A DNA stretch of 64,000 bases from Tigriopus japonicus (taxonomy: Eukaryota > Arthropoda > Copepoda > Harpacticoida > Harpacticidae), in NCBI GenBank assembly GCA_010645155.1, contig CM021317.1, forward strand, positions 5,345,123 to 5,409,122, written 5' to 3'. The position numbers and the translations under genes are program-made. Of this stretch, positions 33,419 through 44,677 are shown in pieces (positions within the stretch are counted from its first letter, which is position 1; each line of letters opens with the position of its first letter). Under the pieces are notes generated by a model. That model searched no databases, was not told where the DNA came from, and saw only the letters and a list, made by a program, of their open reading frames with translations.

Positions 33419-33741
33419 ACTTGAGTAGTGATGTGTTTCGAACCAGGAGTGCTGTCAGTTTTGACTCTGAAGTTTTTTGTTGTTAAAAAACGCAGGCTGT
33501 ACTGAACTTTTTGAAAAGACCTAAACAGAGACCAATTTGGCAACACTCGAACTAGTTCGATTTCGAGTTTCATCGATAGTTATAAAAATGGATTTCGAGT
33601 TGGCAGTGCTGTCATATTTTATGGCAGATAAGGTCTATTGCCGGTTGAAAAGTTTAGTTGAGGTCAGATTTTTGACCCTAAAAGCCAAAATGGCAAAACT
33701 CGGCCAAAAATCCAACTCGAAACACATCAGTACACTTGAGT
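33419..33741. repeat. Possible MITE with terminal GATGTGTTTCGA inverted repeats
   Basis: GATGTGTTTCGA (33430-33441) recurs inverted as TCGAAACACATC (33717-33728), both flanked outward by ACTTGAGT-like sequence. The interior has internal repeats (AGTGCTGTCA twice). No target duplication confirmed. Confidence 0.4.
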
Positions 33742-33895
33742 CCCCATTAACAGATCACGGTGTTTTTTGAGCACTTGAAGTCATTTTCAAATTCCAAAAA
33801 CTTTTGAAACCTGTTTTGAGGTGTGAATGCAATACCAAATTTGTATCAAAATTCTGTTAATTAGGTCACGGGCAAAAACACGATGTAAGTTCACT

Positions 33896-34633
33896 TAATA
33901 ATAATAATGTTTATTGCGAGAAGTCATCTCATTGGATATTTACAATACATGATATAGATGTATATCTGGGCCCATTCTGGGTTTTTGAAGAGAACTTAAA
34001 ACATGCTTAAAAACATTTTTTGAGCATTTTCTTCCACGTAATTCTCCAGTAGTCCTATGGGTGAGTTTACCTAAAATATTGTCGAATTCTACTAAGCCGT
34101 TTGTCTAAATTGATGTAATGACCCTCCCGTTTGGTCCTTCGAGAATGCTGAACGAAAAAGCCGTTGAAAAAGGATCTGCTAAATAGATTTCCGAAAAAAA
34201 TTAGTGCAACACTGCTCTTTGTACATCTAAAAATTTGGTCAAATTAAATTTTCAAATATTTGTTCTTTAGTATGTTTTAATTAACATTATAAAGTTTTTG
34301 CCCATCACCTAATTAACTAAATTCATATAAGTGTTCGGCATTCCATTTACATCTCAAAACTGGTCTCAAAAGTATCTGGAATTTGAAAGTGACTTCTTAC
34401 GGTTAATAATACCCCGTGAGATTCCATTTCATTTCTACTGTTGGAATAAAGGAACCAAACCTCTCTCGAAGAATGATATAGAAATTTATTTCAAAATCTT
34501 GGATGGTATGAGAATCTTAAACAATGCAGATATGAATTTGGTAATAAGAAGAGGATAAGGGGGGGGGCTTCTTTTCAGATATTATCTTGAGATACAATGT
34601 TGAGTTGTAATTCACCTTTTGGAATGGATTTGA
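33896..34633. other. Intergenic, contains (AAT)n LINE-tail-like sequence
   Basis: (AAT)n at 33896-33911 joins GTTTATTGCGAGAAG, the same junction as near 29000. The remainder to the AMT stop codon has no recognised coding sequence and presumably includes the AMT 3'UTR. A G9 run lies at about 34560. Confidence 0.4.
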
Positions 34634-37600
34634 CTAAGCGACTTTTATCATAACGGGAGACACCTTTTTCCCATTAGCCATTATGGTTGGATGTTCCGCA
34701 GGCCTTGACTGAGTAATTTGTCCATGGTCCAAGACTGAAATTGGCCGTTTGTTCTTGGCTTTAACGTGATCCTCGGGTTCGCCTGAGAAATGATTGGAAT
34801 TAACAAGATTTTCTTCAATGGCGTTTTCAAGCCGTGAGAGTTTGTGAGATTTGTGCTCATTGTTGATCAAACTATCCTGCCTTCCCACTGATTGGTTAGT
34901 CATAGGGACGTGATTAAGTGGACCTGAAAAGTGCATGTGTTGTGTAGTTGTGACATCATCCGGACTTAATGAATTCAGTGCTCAAATGGAAAAGCTCCTT
35001 ACCGTAATCGTACGCTTTCTCACTATGTTTGATAACATCCAAACCCGTGATTTCATCTTGTGCGTCCACCCGAAAGATACCCATTTTATCTAAAGTCAAG
35101 AACAGGACCACCGAGGTAACTAAGTAGAATACAATTAAAACCAGTCCACCCACAATGTTCCACAAGAGCATATTGAGAGATTCTTGAGAACCCGTGGCTA
35201 TTATACCGTTATTACGGAATATTGGACTAGCCAAAAGTCCGAGGAAGCCTGCAATGAACAACTCTCATATACGCCAAATGCCCTTGAGACAGTAATTTGA
35301 AATTCCAGAGGGTTTACCAGAGCCAAAATGAACGGCAACCGCATCCACTGGATCATCGATCCTCAATTTGACCATAACCCTTGAAATGGTCAAATGCAGA
35401 GGACTAGACAAAGCAGCCACAATAAAGGCAGACCAAGGGTAATACCCATCACATCCAGCGGCCACCGAAACCATTCCTAAATATGTTTAAGCATGTTGAC
35501 GGAACTCACTTCAATCTTTTTACATAGCCGTTCAAATGATATGTGAACTCTAAGGTCATATCTTTTGCGTTTGGGGATAAATGCTTAGAACATACTTTAC
35601 CAAATGACTTCCTCCATTTTTGGGGCCTTTTAAAGTTCTCAGGCTTCTAAAAAGACGGCTTATGAATGCTAGCTTCCACATTGTAGATTTTTAATCAAAA
35701 AAAATGTTTGATTAAACCTGAATAGGCTAAAAATACCTTTAAAGAGAATATTGGAAGTATACTTGTCCTGTCTTGTCGCAGACAAAACATACGAGCTTGA
35801 TCATTAAATCTCAAATCTTGCCACTTTACTTGTCCTTAGCTGAAAATACGTTTCACAATGTTTTCATGAGTGAATGTAGAAAGAATATATAATCATGACC
35901 AAAAAGAACCATTTACCAAATTCACTGAAAACTCACAATATTTTACAAAAGGTTATCTTAGAGCATTAAACATGTTATTTTTAGCTTAACGTATGACTCT
36001 TCCTCGAGTCCCAAAAGTCGTCATTTTGTGCCCAAATGTCCTTGTGCTTCCTAGAATGATTTGGAAGTCTTTCAGTGAAGGTCATAACTCGCATGAAACG
36101 CGACTTTACCGATATAAAGCCATCCAACTCAATCAAAAGTCTCTCTTTGCCAAATTAATGAAAATGACCAGTTTTTTTTCCAAATTACCCGCAAGGCAGC
36201 CGTTGATGATTTTTGTCAAACTCCACGTCCCGCCGCCGAAAAATTTATACAAAAACAAAACCATGGCACCTCCAGTTCCGCATGAGATCAAAGTGGACAT
36301 GACTGCTCTGCCCACCACTTCACCGTCACCCTTTTGGCTAATTGAACCCTGAGATCCAGCATTGAAGGCCATAAAGCCCATCACCAAAATGAAACCCCCC
36401 AGCGTGACCAACGGAGTGGAATGACCATTGATATAAACGGATGTTTTGTTCTTGAACCGGTCAATGCGTGGGCCAAGCATAAAAGCGCCTGGGCAAAACA
36501 AACTTGATAAGTTTAAAGATCAATATGAAGTGTTTGCACACGAAACCAAGTGTTACCAACTAAAGCGGAAATTCCTCCGGACATATGAACCACGCCACTT
36601 CCAGCAAAATCGACAAATCCAAGCTCTGCCAACCATCCACCTTCTGCCCAACACCAATGAGTGGCGATTGGGTAGAGGATTCCGGTGATAATACAACTGA
36701 AGATGATGTATCCATTAAAATGACACCTTTCAGCAATTGCTCCAGAAACGATTGTGGCAGATGTGGCAGCAAATGTACACTGAAAAGTAGGAAAATGGAT
36801 AAAAGCGAGGACGATTTTGGAGAGTTTGGTTTCCCAATATTGAAATTCCAGAGGAAGACAAGTTGTCCCAGAATGACGACAAAGGTTGACAGTTGGATCA
36901 GATCGTGCCAACTACGTATATTATGTCTCTTTGCAAGTTTCGGTATCCGTCTCACAATCTGCGTTATTGCGTTTCTTACCTGGAAAAACATGTACGTGTA
37001 GCGTGATTCTGGCAAATTCACGGCCGCAAAGTTGGTTAATCCAATAACACCATTTCCATCTCCGAAAGCCAAAGCGAAACCCACGAGCCAAAACGCCAAA
37101 CTGCCTAAAAAGGAAATAATATCAGAAAAATTATACTTGCTCTGGAAAAGAATCAGCTTTGATCTGTGTTGAATAATCAACCGTGTTCTTCTTAACAGTA
37201 AACTTTAATTCGGATAAAGGGCAACATGGAGTCCAGCAGATTTCATATTCAGTTAGCAACTAAAAACTTCCTCTCCTCCTCCACCAGAACAAGTTTTTTA
37301 GCTTCCTCTAATTACCATCGAGCGGGAGATTCAATTGATATCCTAACACCTCCCCTCAGACAATAAGATCATTAAGCTTCATAATAATCAGGACGTTTGT
37401 GAGAACGTGACGATCGCCTTGGTTTGAAAGGGTTCAGATCGGCCACAAGATGTTTATCTTCGTCGGTATTGCTATCCATTTTTGGTTTCAAGAATTTCCT
37501 ATTCCGAGTGAAGATTTTTCCGTCCATTTCGATCATGTAGCTTCTTCCTGATCTTCTTGATCGTAGAATTCTTCCTTCCCCCGTCCATTTTTTGGAAATA

Positions 37601-40600
37601 GAATCCTGGATCCGAACTACAGATCCTTTCTTGAGGGCATTTTTATGAATTGTAGATCGATCAAAATTTGTTTTGGCGTATTCGTCAATCCGGCTCTTTT
37701 GAGAAAGGTGGTGTTCAATTTCGGAGTTGTCCAATCGGGAATAAGCTTGAGATGTAGCTGGACACAGGGTTCGTTGACGTCTTCCAAAGAGCCATTGGGC
37801 GGGACTTAGCCCATCAGAACGGGGAATATTTCGCCAATGAAGAAGAGCTAATTGAAAACCAGCCCAATCATTAATATATTTTGCGAGAAGAGCCTTCATA
37901 GACTTAACCGCAGCTTCGGCATGACCATTCGACTGAGGATTATAAGCCGAAGACATTTCATGGTTGATTTGATATTTCTCACAAAATCTTTTGAATTCTG
38001 AACGAAATTGTGGACCGCCATCTGTTCGAATCACAGATGGGAGGCCCCAATCCACGAACCAGTTCAACATAATGTTTGTTACAGATCCCGTATCGGTCTT
38101 GAAGAGTTTAGCCACAAATGGCCAACCTGAAAACCGATCTACCATAACCAAAAAATGCTTCCCATTAAGCTCGAACAGATCAGCAGAAATCGAATGAAAT
38201 GGTCGTGGTGCCTGAGTCTGGATTAACGGTTCATCGGGTTGGCTTGGTCGAACTTCTTGGCATTTTTCGCACGAGTTTATCAGCAAATCAATTTCGTTAT
38301 TGATACCGGGCCAAAAGTACAATGATTTGGCTAAAGCTCGAGTACGCCGAAGTCCTTGATGGGAACGGTGGAGCTCTTTAAGAATCAACGGTCTTGACGA
38401 TCGTGGTACTACAATCCTTGATCCATTGAAAATGATTAGTCCGGATGATTTATCAATCGAGAGTTCATTCCACTTTGACGAAAGGACTTTTGCAGGGTGA
38501 GAATCGGGTAAAGATTTGGGAAAAATTCCCTTCAAGAGCGTTGTTTTTATAGCTTGGTAATTGGAACAACTCTTGGCATCCTTAATCAAGGCAGACAATG
38601 ACGCTTCTGGTGATGTTGTAAGACTTGCAACGACGGCTAAATCCAATTGTTCTTCAACGGTCTCCTCCGGATCAAATACCGGGGCTCTCGACAAAGCATC
38701 GGCTATTTGATGAGTCTTACCCTGGACCCAACGAATATCAAAGGTATAGCCAGCCAATTTTTGAAGAATCCTCTGCAGCCTTGCATTGTCTGTTGCATCA
38801 AGATTGGTTCTTTTGAAAATGCCAATGAGTGGCTTATGGTCGGTTACTATGGTGAAATAAGTACCCAACAAATAAAGACGACACCGATGAATGGACCACT
38901 GAATTGCCAGAGCTTCCAATTCCGACACAGAATAACAACTTTCGGCTCCTGTCAAAAAACGTGATCCGCACTGAATCAGGTGCGTTTTACCCTCCTGTGT
39001 GGTTTGAGTTAACGCAAACCCAAGCCCTTTTGTTCGTGATGCATCCGTTAATAAAGTAGAGGGCAACTTTGGATCAAAATGCCGTAGAATAGAGCCTTTC
39101 GGATCGGTCAAGATTTCTTTCACCGACTCAAACGCTTTTTCATGATCCGGGAGCCATTGAAATACGACGTTTTTTCGCAATAAGTCCCTGAGCGGAGATG
39201 CGGCGTGTGCGAGGTCAGGCACAAATTGTCCAAACTGATTAGCCAAACCCAAAAATGATCGAAGGTCGGTAACGTTTGCAGGGGGTGGAAATTTGGCTAA
39301 AGCTGCAATTTTGGATGGATCCGGGTTCACCCCGTCGGAACTGATAATAAAACCAGCAAATTTAACGGAACTCCCAAACTGAGCTTTAGTTTTCGAAAGA
39401 GTTATCCCAGATTTTGAACAACGTTCTAACACTTGCCTCGTACGATTTTGAATTTCTTGAAGTGATGATCCTACAATAAGGATATCATCCACTATTTTCT
39501 TGACGCCGTCCAGACCTGCAAGGGCACGATCACCTCTTGCGCAATATTCGTCACCCGAAGCGTTCAGTCCCATCGGTGCTCTACAAAACCTAAACCTTCC
39601 AATATGGGTCAGGAAAGTGGTAAGAGCTTTTGATTCTTCATCTAGTGGTATTTGCCAATATCCTTTTACGGCATCCAGTACAACAAAGTACTTGGAAGAA
39701 GAAGGAATGGATGTCGACAGTTCACTAGGGGAAGGGAATGGATGTATTGGCCGTTTAACGTACTTATTCAATCCGGTGTAATCCACTACGACACGCACTC
39801 CCTTGCCAGGTTTTGGAATCACCAAACGGACTCAACCAATCCGATGGTTCAAAAACGGGGTCAATAATTTTGGATGCTTTCATTGACAAAAACTCCTTCT
39901 CAGATTCTTCTCGGTATGCGTATGGAACATTTCGCACCGCGGTAACATGAGTGGGTTTGATTTCCATCTCGGTCTTCAGGTAAATATGCATTGGTTCTCC
40001 ATTCATTGGTTTAAGAAACCCCGACTCATCAAAGACACTGGAGAATTCCTCAAAAAGTCCCTTCAAAATGTTCATCAGGACATCTGATTCTTTTTTGGTT
40101 GTTTCCGAGGTGATAACTGGACAAATCAGGGTGGAGTTTTTTATCTTTGGGTAAACAAGGAAAACTTGGCGGGATCATTCCAAGCATAATCATGTGATGC
40201 CAGGACAACAAAATTTCATCATCAAGATCGGGAGATACAAAAGCGATCAAATTTGCCTCATATTTGTCTAGGTAACGCATTTTAAGTTTAACGAATCCGT
40301 CACAAACCAGTGAAGATTTGTTGGCAGCCACAATGTCTTTCTTCAATTCGGTTTGAATCGGTATCTTGTGAATATGAACAAGATCGGCAGATATTAATGT
40401 TTCTGTTGCTCCCGTGTCTGGCAATAAACGCATGGTGAAAGGAGTACCAACCTCAGGATAAACTTCTACTTGAGGTCTTGGGGTCTCATGAGAACTTCCA
40501 ATGGAACGAACAAACACAGTAGATGACGAGATTGGTTCCGATTTCGAAACTGGCCGAGATTTGATGTTTTGGTTATGCTCTGCCTTGGCCAGTCGTTTGG

Positions 40601-43600
40601 AACATACCGTTCCAAAACGTCCAATTTTTCCACAATAGTTGCAGTCTTTCTTCTTTGCTGGGCATGAATCTGACTTTCCATGATTCGCAAACCCACATCG
40701 AGTGCAACGGGTTCGTTCAGAACTACTGTTATTCAAGTTTTGACCATAGTTGCTTTTCGTCTGTCGAATTGCTTGTGAATCTTTTTTCTTCTCTCGCTGA
40801 TATGTAGAAAGTTTTGCAGCAACCATGCGAGCTTCTGGGCCTGAGGATATGTTAGACTCGACCTGGGCCGCAGTTTCCCAGGCACGGCCAATATCCACAA
40901 GGTTCTGACGAGTGGGTTTTGATTGTCTCAGAAACTCCTCTCTGAGTTTGCGATCAGCGGTTCCCGTAACTAGGCGAAGAACAAATAAATCATCGGTTGA
41001 TAGGTCATTTAGATCAGCTTCTTGACCTTCCATCTGCAGTCGCAAATACCACTCGCTAAACTTTTCACCCTCTCGCTGATCACAACGGAAGAAGTTATAC
41101 CGCCTCGTCAGTACTGGTATGATTACGAGAAACATTTCTCGCAATTTATTCAAACATCCATTGTCGCCCAGAACAGGAGTTGCCGAGTCAATGTGCGTCT
41201 CTAACATATGTTGAAGCCGGAGCTCTAAACATGATCGCACATATCCCTGTTGTTCTGCAATCGGAAATACATCCATTTGGTTTGACGAATAATAGAGTTC
41301 AAAATTTGTGCACCATGCACGAAATTCAGCTAAACTTGAATCCATCATCAACTTTTCAGGTTTTAAAGCATTGTTGATCCGAGAAGGCACTCGCATTGAA
41401 ACTCCGACATTAGGAACTGGATTCGGATTCAAACTCGGGGCACTCATCAATTGGTGTGAAAGAACTCGAATTTCCGCTTTGGCATCATCAACTAATGAAA
41501 TCATATCAAACACGTTCCTACAAATTTCATCGTCGGTTATTGATGGATCAGAAAGATTTTCTTCCACACAATATGCTCCCAAAGTTTTTTGAACTGCGGG
41601 CACAATTTCCTCGATAATCCGTATTTCAGCCTCTGCTATTGCAATCGCTTCTTTCGTTTGATTTTCTTTGGCAGATCTCACTAAGCGGTTAGCACGCCTA
41701 TGAGCTCGCTCCAATCGTTGCAGAGCTATCCGAACCTCAGCTCGAGAGGCTTTGAGCGACACTTCCACTTTAGCCATTGATTCGTCTTTAATCCACACAC
41801 ACACTTATAATAACTTAATGAGTAGGTAAGACCAACGTCTGCGCCATGTTGAATAATCAACCGTGTTCTTCTTAACAGTAAACTTTAATTCGGATAAAGG
41901 GCAACATGGAGTCCAGCAGATTTCATATTCAGTTAGCAACTAAAAACTTCCTCTCCTCCTCCACCAGAACAAGTTTTTTAGCTTCCTCTAATTACCATCG
42001 AGCGGGAGATTCAATTGATATCCTAACATATGGAGTTGTGAAGCGAGTGTGCATACTTTTTCATGATATGCATACAGGACGAATCGCTCAATTGATGAAG
42101 TTGGTCAACACTTGCTTTTATCCTCTAAGCCCCGTGCAACACATTAGAAAGATTGATTTTTGGGTGGTGGGTTAACAAAGTTTTCCATTACTGATCAGTT
42201 CTGCACACATGCCTCTAGTGATATTAACTGTTTTAGATATTTTAGTTTTAAGATGTAATACAAGAGAACACGTACTCAAAACGTAACTTGAAAGTATGTT
42301 GCAAGTAGTAATAGAAACTAACCAATCACCAATCATTTTCATGATAGGTTGCCACAATAGGTCTGCCAATGAGCCGTCCGAGGCTATTATATTTCCGTCG
42401 ATGGCCAAACCAGCCATCTCATTGATGGCCAAACCAGCCATCTCATTGATGGCCAAACCAGCCATCTCATTGATGGCCAAACCAGCCATCTCATTGATGG
42501 CCAAACCAGCCATCTCATTGATGGCCAAACCAGCCATCTCATTGACGGCCAAACCAACCATCTCATTGATGGCCAAACCAGCCATCTCATTGATGGCCAA
42601 ACCAGCCATCTCATTGATGGCCAAACCAGCCATCTCTTTCTTGTATCCAGTGCAGGTTCTCTCCTACTCAAATTACATACGTTTTGTTCTGAAAACTCAT
42701 CCTAGGTTTGACTGCACCTGTCAAAGCCTATTAGTGATTCAATTGCTTGGACGAGGAAAACAATATCTTAGGTTAACACCCCCACTTTTTTGTTAATTTT
42801 AACAAGAAAGGAGCTTTGGCATCTTGTTCTCTTTAGAGAGTTGTTTCTGTCATAAATCACAATGACAGATCGAAGAACTCAAACAAGCGGCAAGCGTACG
42901 TTCCGAACAAGGCAAATTTTGCCAAATGGATTTTATTCAACATGGCACCTTTTGAAAGTTTCCCTCAAACAAAGAAAGCTAATGTCACTCTTATCAGAAA
43001 TATTGTCAATTACAATTGATTTATTTGACTATTGCGCCTTGTGTGAGAAAGATGCATCGATCAAAAGTTCAATTTACACTTTCTTTTCTGGAAAACCTTC
43101 AATCATATCTGTGCAACACAAGCCTTAAATTGGCGATTAAAAAATTGACGTCAAAAACAAAGTGTAAGTGCAGCCATCTATACATTTCTGGACACATTGG
43201 ATGTTTTCAAACTAATTCTAAAATTGTTTTCAAAATTTACTTTAACGAATCCAAGCTTTTGTAAAACCCTTAGCTCGGACAGGGTAAAAGTCCAAATATA
43301 ATCATAATTAACATGTAGAGGAAACGAAGAGAACAAAGAATAAATAAAGAAAGTAAAATTATAAAGATCTCACCAAAACACAGATCAGCAAAGTTCTTGA
43401 TTAAGATGTTCGTGGTGTTCTTTGCGCGAACAGAACCTGCTTCGAGAAATGCAAATCCAGCTTGCATTAATAGAATTATGGATCCCATCAAGGCCAGGAA
43501 CATGTCGTCCATATTGGCCATGATTTGGCCAATGATTTGATCATAATTGGCCTCGCCAATGCTACTCGCATTAAAGCGATGACTCTCTGGAACCAGTCTG

Positions 43601-43717
43601 AAATCAAAGCATCATTAATACACGCAAAAAATACCATATTATCAGCCATTTTAGTAATGACTTCTTTGCACAATTGGAAAATGGATCCTACCTTGTGTGT
43701 GAGCCGGAGGAATTCAT
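34634..43717 (-). CDS. Ammonium transporter (AMT/Mep/Rh family)
   Basis: Plasma-membrane ammonium transporter with about 11 membrane helices. Eight in-phase exons on the minus strand: 43717-43692, 43597-43374, 37104-36980, 36779-36557, 36488-36189, 35476-35318, 35248-35003 and 34923-34634; 530 residues. Exon 2 carries the family block [18 protein letters not shown]. Exon 3 continues [19 protein letters not shown] after a phase-1 junction. The two pore histidines appear in [16 protein letters not shown] (exon 4) and [14 protein letters not shown] (exon 6). The last exon encodes a hydrophilic cytoplasmic tail. Intron 2 is 6.3 kb because it contains a Ty3/gypsy element and a minisatellite; the other introns are 60-700 bases. 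Identity confident; exon 1 (26 coding bases, MNSSGSHT) rests on splice signals and phase only. Confidence 0.92.
35630..35800 (+). repeat. Dispersed repeat, copy 1 (AMT intron 5)
   Basis: Diverged match to 56450-56620 in the same orientation. Shared blocks include AGGCTTCTAAAA, TATGAATGCT, AGGCTAAAA, GAATATTGGAAGTATACTTGT versus TAATATTCGAAGCATGCTTGT, and CGCAGACAA/CACAGACAA. Class unknown. Confidence 0.5.
37167..37348 (-). repeat. 3' LTR of the gypsy element (182 bp)
   Basis: On the minus strand it starts TGTTAGGATATC and ends TTATTCAACA, the TG..CA ends of LTRs. Identical to 41847-42028. Confidence 0.95.
37349..37359 (-). other. Polypurine tract of the gypsy element
   Basis: CTGAGGGGAGG on the minus strand directly abuts the 3' LTR, the expected plus-strand priming site. 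Confidence 0.8.
37372..40075 (-). pseudogene. Gypsy pol: reverse transcriptase, RNase H, integrase; frame broken once
   Basis: Two overlapping frames: 40075-39764 covers the start of pol and 39825-37372 (817 codons) covers the rest. The reading frame must step +1 at about 39822, inside the conserved start of the RT domain, so this copy is probably non-functional in pol unless the step is a sequencing error. RT shows VVDYTGLNK and the catalytic IVDD box. RNase H begins around [13 protein letters not shown]. Integrase has the HH-CC zinc motif (H..H, CEKC) and a DDE core with FDLFELNG-like and TDGGPQF blocks, followed by NGHAEA. It overlaps the gag-protease frame by 26 bases in a +1 relation, as in Ty3, where a programmed +1 shift makes Gag-Pol. 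Confidence 0.9.
40050..41777 (-). CDS. Gypsy gag-protease polyprotein
   Basis: First ATG at 41777; about 575 codons. The N-terminal half is a coiled-coil-rich capsid-like region ([15 protein letters not shown]). Two zinc knuckles follow ([16 protein letters not shown] and [14 protein letters not shown]), typical of nucleocapsid RNA binding. The aspartic protease has the catalytic [12 protein letters not shown] motif, so protease lies in the gag frame and not at the start of pol. Uninterrupted. Confidence 0.9.
   Translation of the reverse strand: MAKVEVSLKASRAEVRIALQRLERAHRRANRLVRSAKENQTKEAIAIAEAEIRIIEEIVPAVQKTLGAYCVEENLSDPSITDDEICRNVFDMISLVDDAKAEIRVLSHQLMSAPSLNPNPVPNVGVSMRVPSRINNALKPEKLMMDSSLAEFRAWCTNFELYYSSNQMDVFPIAEQQGYVRSCLELRLQHMLETHIDSATPVLGDNGCLNKLREMFLVIIPVLTRRYNFFRCDQREGEKFSEWYLRLQMEGQEADLNDLSTDDLFVLRLVTGTADRKLREEFLRQSKPTRQNLVDIGRAWETAAQVESNISSGPEARMVAAKLSTYQREKKKDSQAIRQTKSNYGQNLNNSSSERTRCTRCGFANHGKSDSCPAKKKDCNYCGKIGRFGTVCSKRLAKAEHNQNIKSRPVSKSEPISSSTVFVRSIGSSHETPRPQVEVYPEVGTPFTMRLLPDTGATETLISADLVHIHKIPIQTELKKDIVAANKSSLVCDGFVKLKMRYLDKYEANLIAFVSPDLDDEILLSWHHMIMLGMIPPSFPCLPKDKKLHPDLSSYHLGNNQKRIRCPDEHFEGTF
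41829..41846 (-). other. Primer-binding site of the gypsy element
   Basis: Directly inside the 5' LTR the minus strand reads TGGCGCAGACGTTGGTC. TGG at this position complements a tRNA CCA end. The tRNA species was not determined. Confidence 0.75.
41847..42028 (-). repeat. 5' LTR of the gypsy element (182 bp)
   Basis: Identical to 37167-37348. Drives minus-strand transcription of the element, parallel to AMT. Confidence 0.95.
42401..42640. repeat. 24-bp minisatellite, 10 copies, in AMT intron 2
   Basis: Unit ATGGCCAAACCAGCCATCTC plus ATTG, ten tandem copies differing at only a few positions (one copy has ACGG and CCAACC; the last ends in TTTC). As 24 is a multiple of three, the array is open in several frames on both strands and would give octapeptide repeats such as MAKPAISL or GLAINEMA. 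It lies in an intron, so coding use is unlikely. Confidence 0.95.
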
Positions 43718-44677
43718 GACCAACAATGAACTTTCCTTACCTCATGGTTGTTTTCGTCGATTCTTGAACCTCCTCAGAAATCATTCATGTCATGGAAATG
43801 ATGTCAATAGGCTTTTTCAAGCCAAGTAGGAGGGCCATCTAAAATGGATTTTAAATCTTTGAACCTCCCTGGGCCTTGTCATACATGATTTAAAGACCGG
43901 TTCATTTGACGATTCAACATAAAACTCTATCCAAAGGGACTTGTTTACATGAATTAAATCTACCCCAGAGTTTTAGTCTTTATTTTGCATTTTAGATTCT
44001 TTCTCCGCGTTTTGAGATGAACAAGAATTTTTGCCAAGACTTTGAGACTAGACGGAGACTATTTATACTACTATATAGGTTATCCTTGGACTAGAAAAGT
44101 TCAATTTTGCTTTGTACTTCTTAGTGATTTTTCTTTTTAGTGTTCCAAAAATATTAATTACAATTGCTAAAAAAAGGTTCCATTCGTTTTGCACTTCTTT
44201 TCAAGTCTCATTTTCTTGCGTTTGTTTATAAGAAGTGCATGTTCTAGCCACACTGGCTTATTTTGTTTCGAAGAAATGCTTCAATTTCCTTCATCAAAAG
44301 TTGCGCTGATCATTTTCCAAGCTCCCTCCATGAGATTTCATTCCACTCAAAACCTTTCAAATGATTCGAAATCTGTCCTACCAAGAAAAAAAATCCTCAC
44401 TTATGTGGATTGAACTAAAAATTGTCCTCTTCTCCTTGTTAACCATGAAGGATAAAATATTAAGCAATTGTCATTTGTCAATCATGCTCGTGACATCAGT
44501 ATTTTAGAGCACATGTTTTTCGACGCTTTCAAAAAACATAATACCTTAGGAATGAGTTTCTACTATTTAACGTTGAGCACGGAACTTTATTTCATCTCAA
44601 TGAGATGTTGAGTGAACTAATATGATATTTAAATGACAAGCAAAGGATCTCCCTCACGATTTACTTCGAGGTTCAAT
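43718..44677. other. Intergenic region between AMT and the MORN/SET gene
   Basis: 960 bases without a recognised gene. It contains the AMT promoter (minus strand) and the 3'UTR of the upstream MORN/SET gene. Confidence 0.5.

Larger units (their letters stand above)
37167..42028 (-). mobile_element. Full-length Ty3/gypsy LTR retrotransposon in AMT intron 2
   Basis: A 4,862-bp element bounded by two 182-bp LTRs that are identical at every position compared, so the insertion is recent. Minus-strand order: 5' LTR, primer-binding site, gag-protease frame, pol frame (RT, RNase H, integrase), polypurine tract, 3' LTR. This order (integrase last) defines Ty3/gypsy. No env frame is seen. It inserted in the same orientation as the host AMT gene. 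The flanks (ATCTG left, TATGG right) do not form a perfect 5-base duplication. Confidence 0.95.

Noticed and set aside
42401..42640. Possible CRISPR-like array
   Set aside because: Units are contiguous 24-bp tandem repeats without unique spacers, in a eukaryotic intron.
42172..42796. Long frames across the 24-bp repeats on both strands
   Set aside because: Produced by the in-frame minisatellite inside an AMT intron; not a gene.
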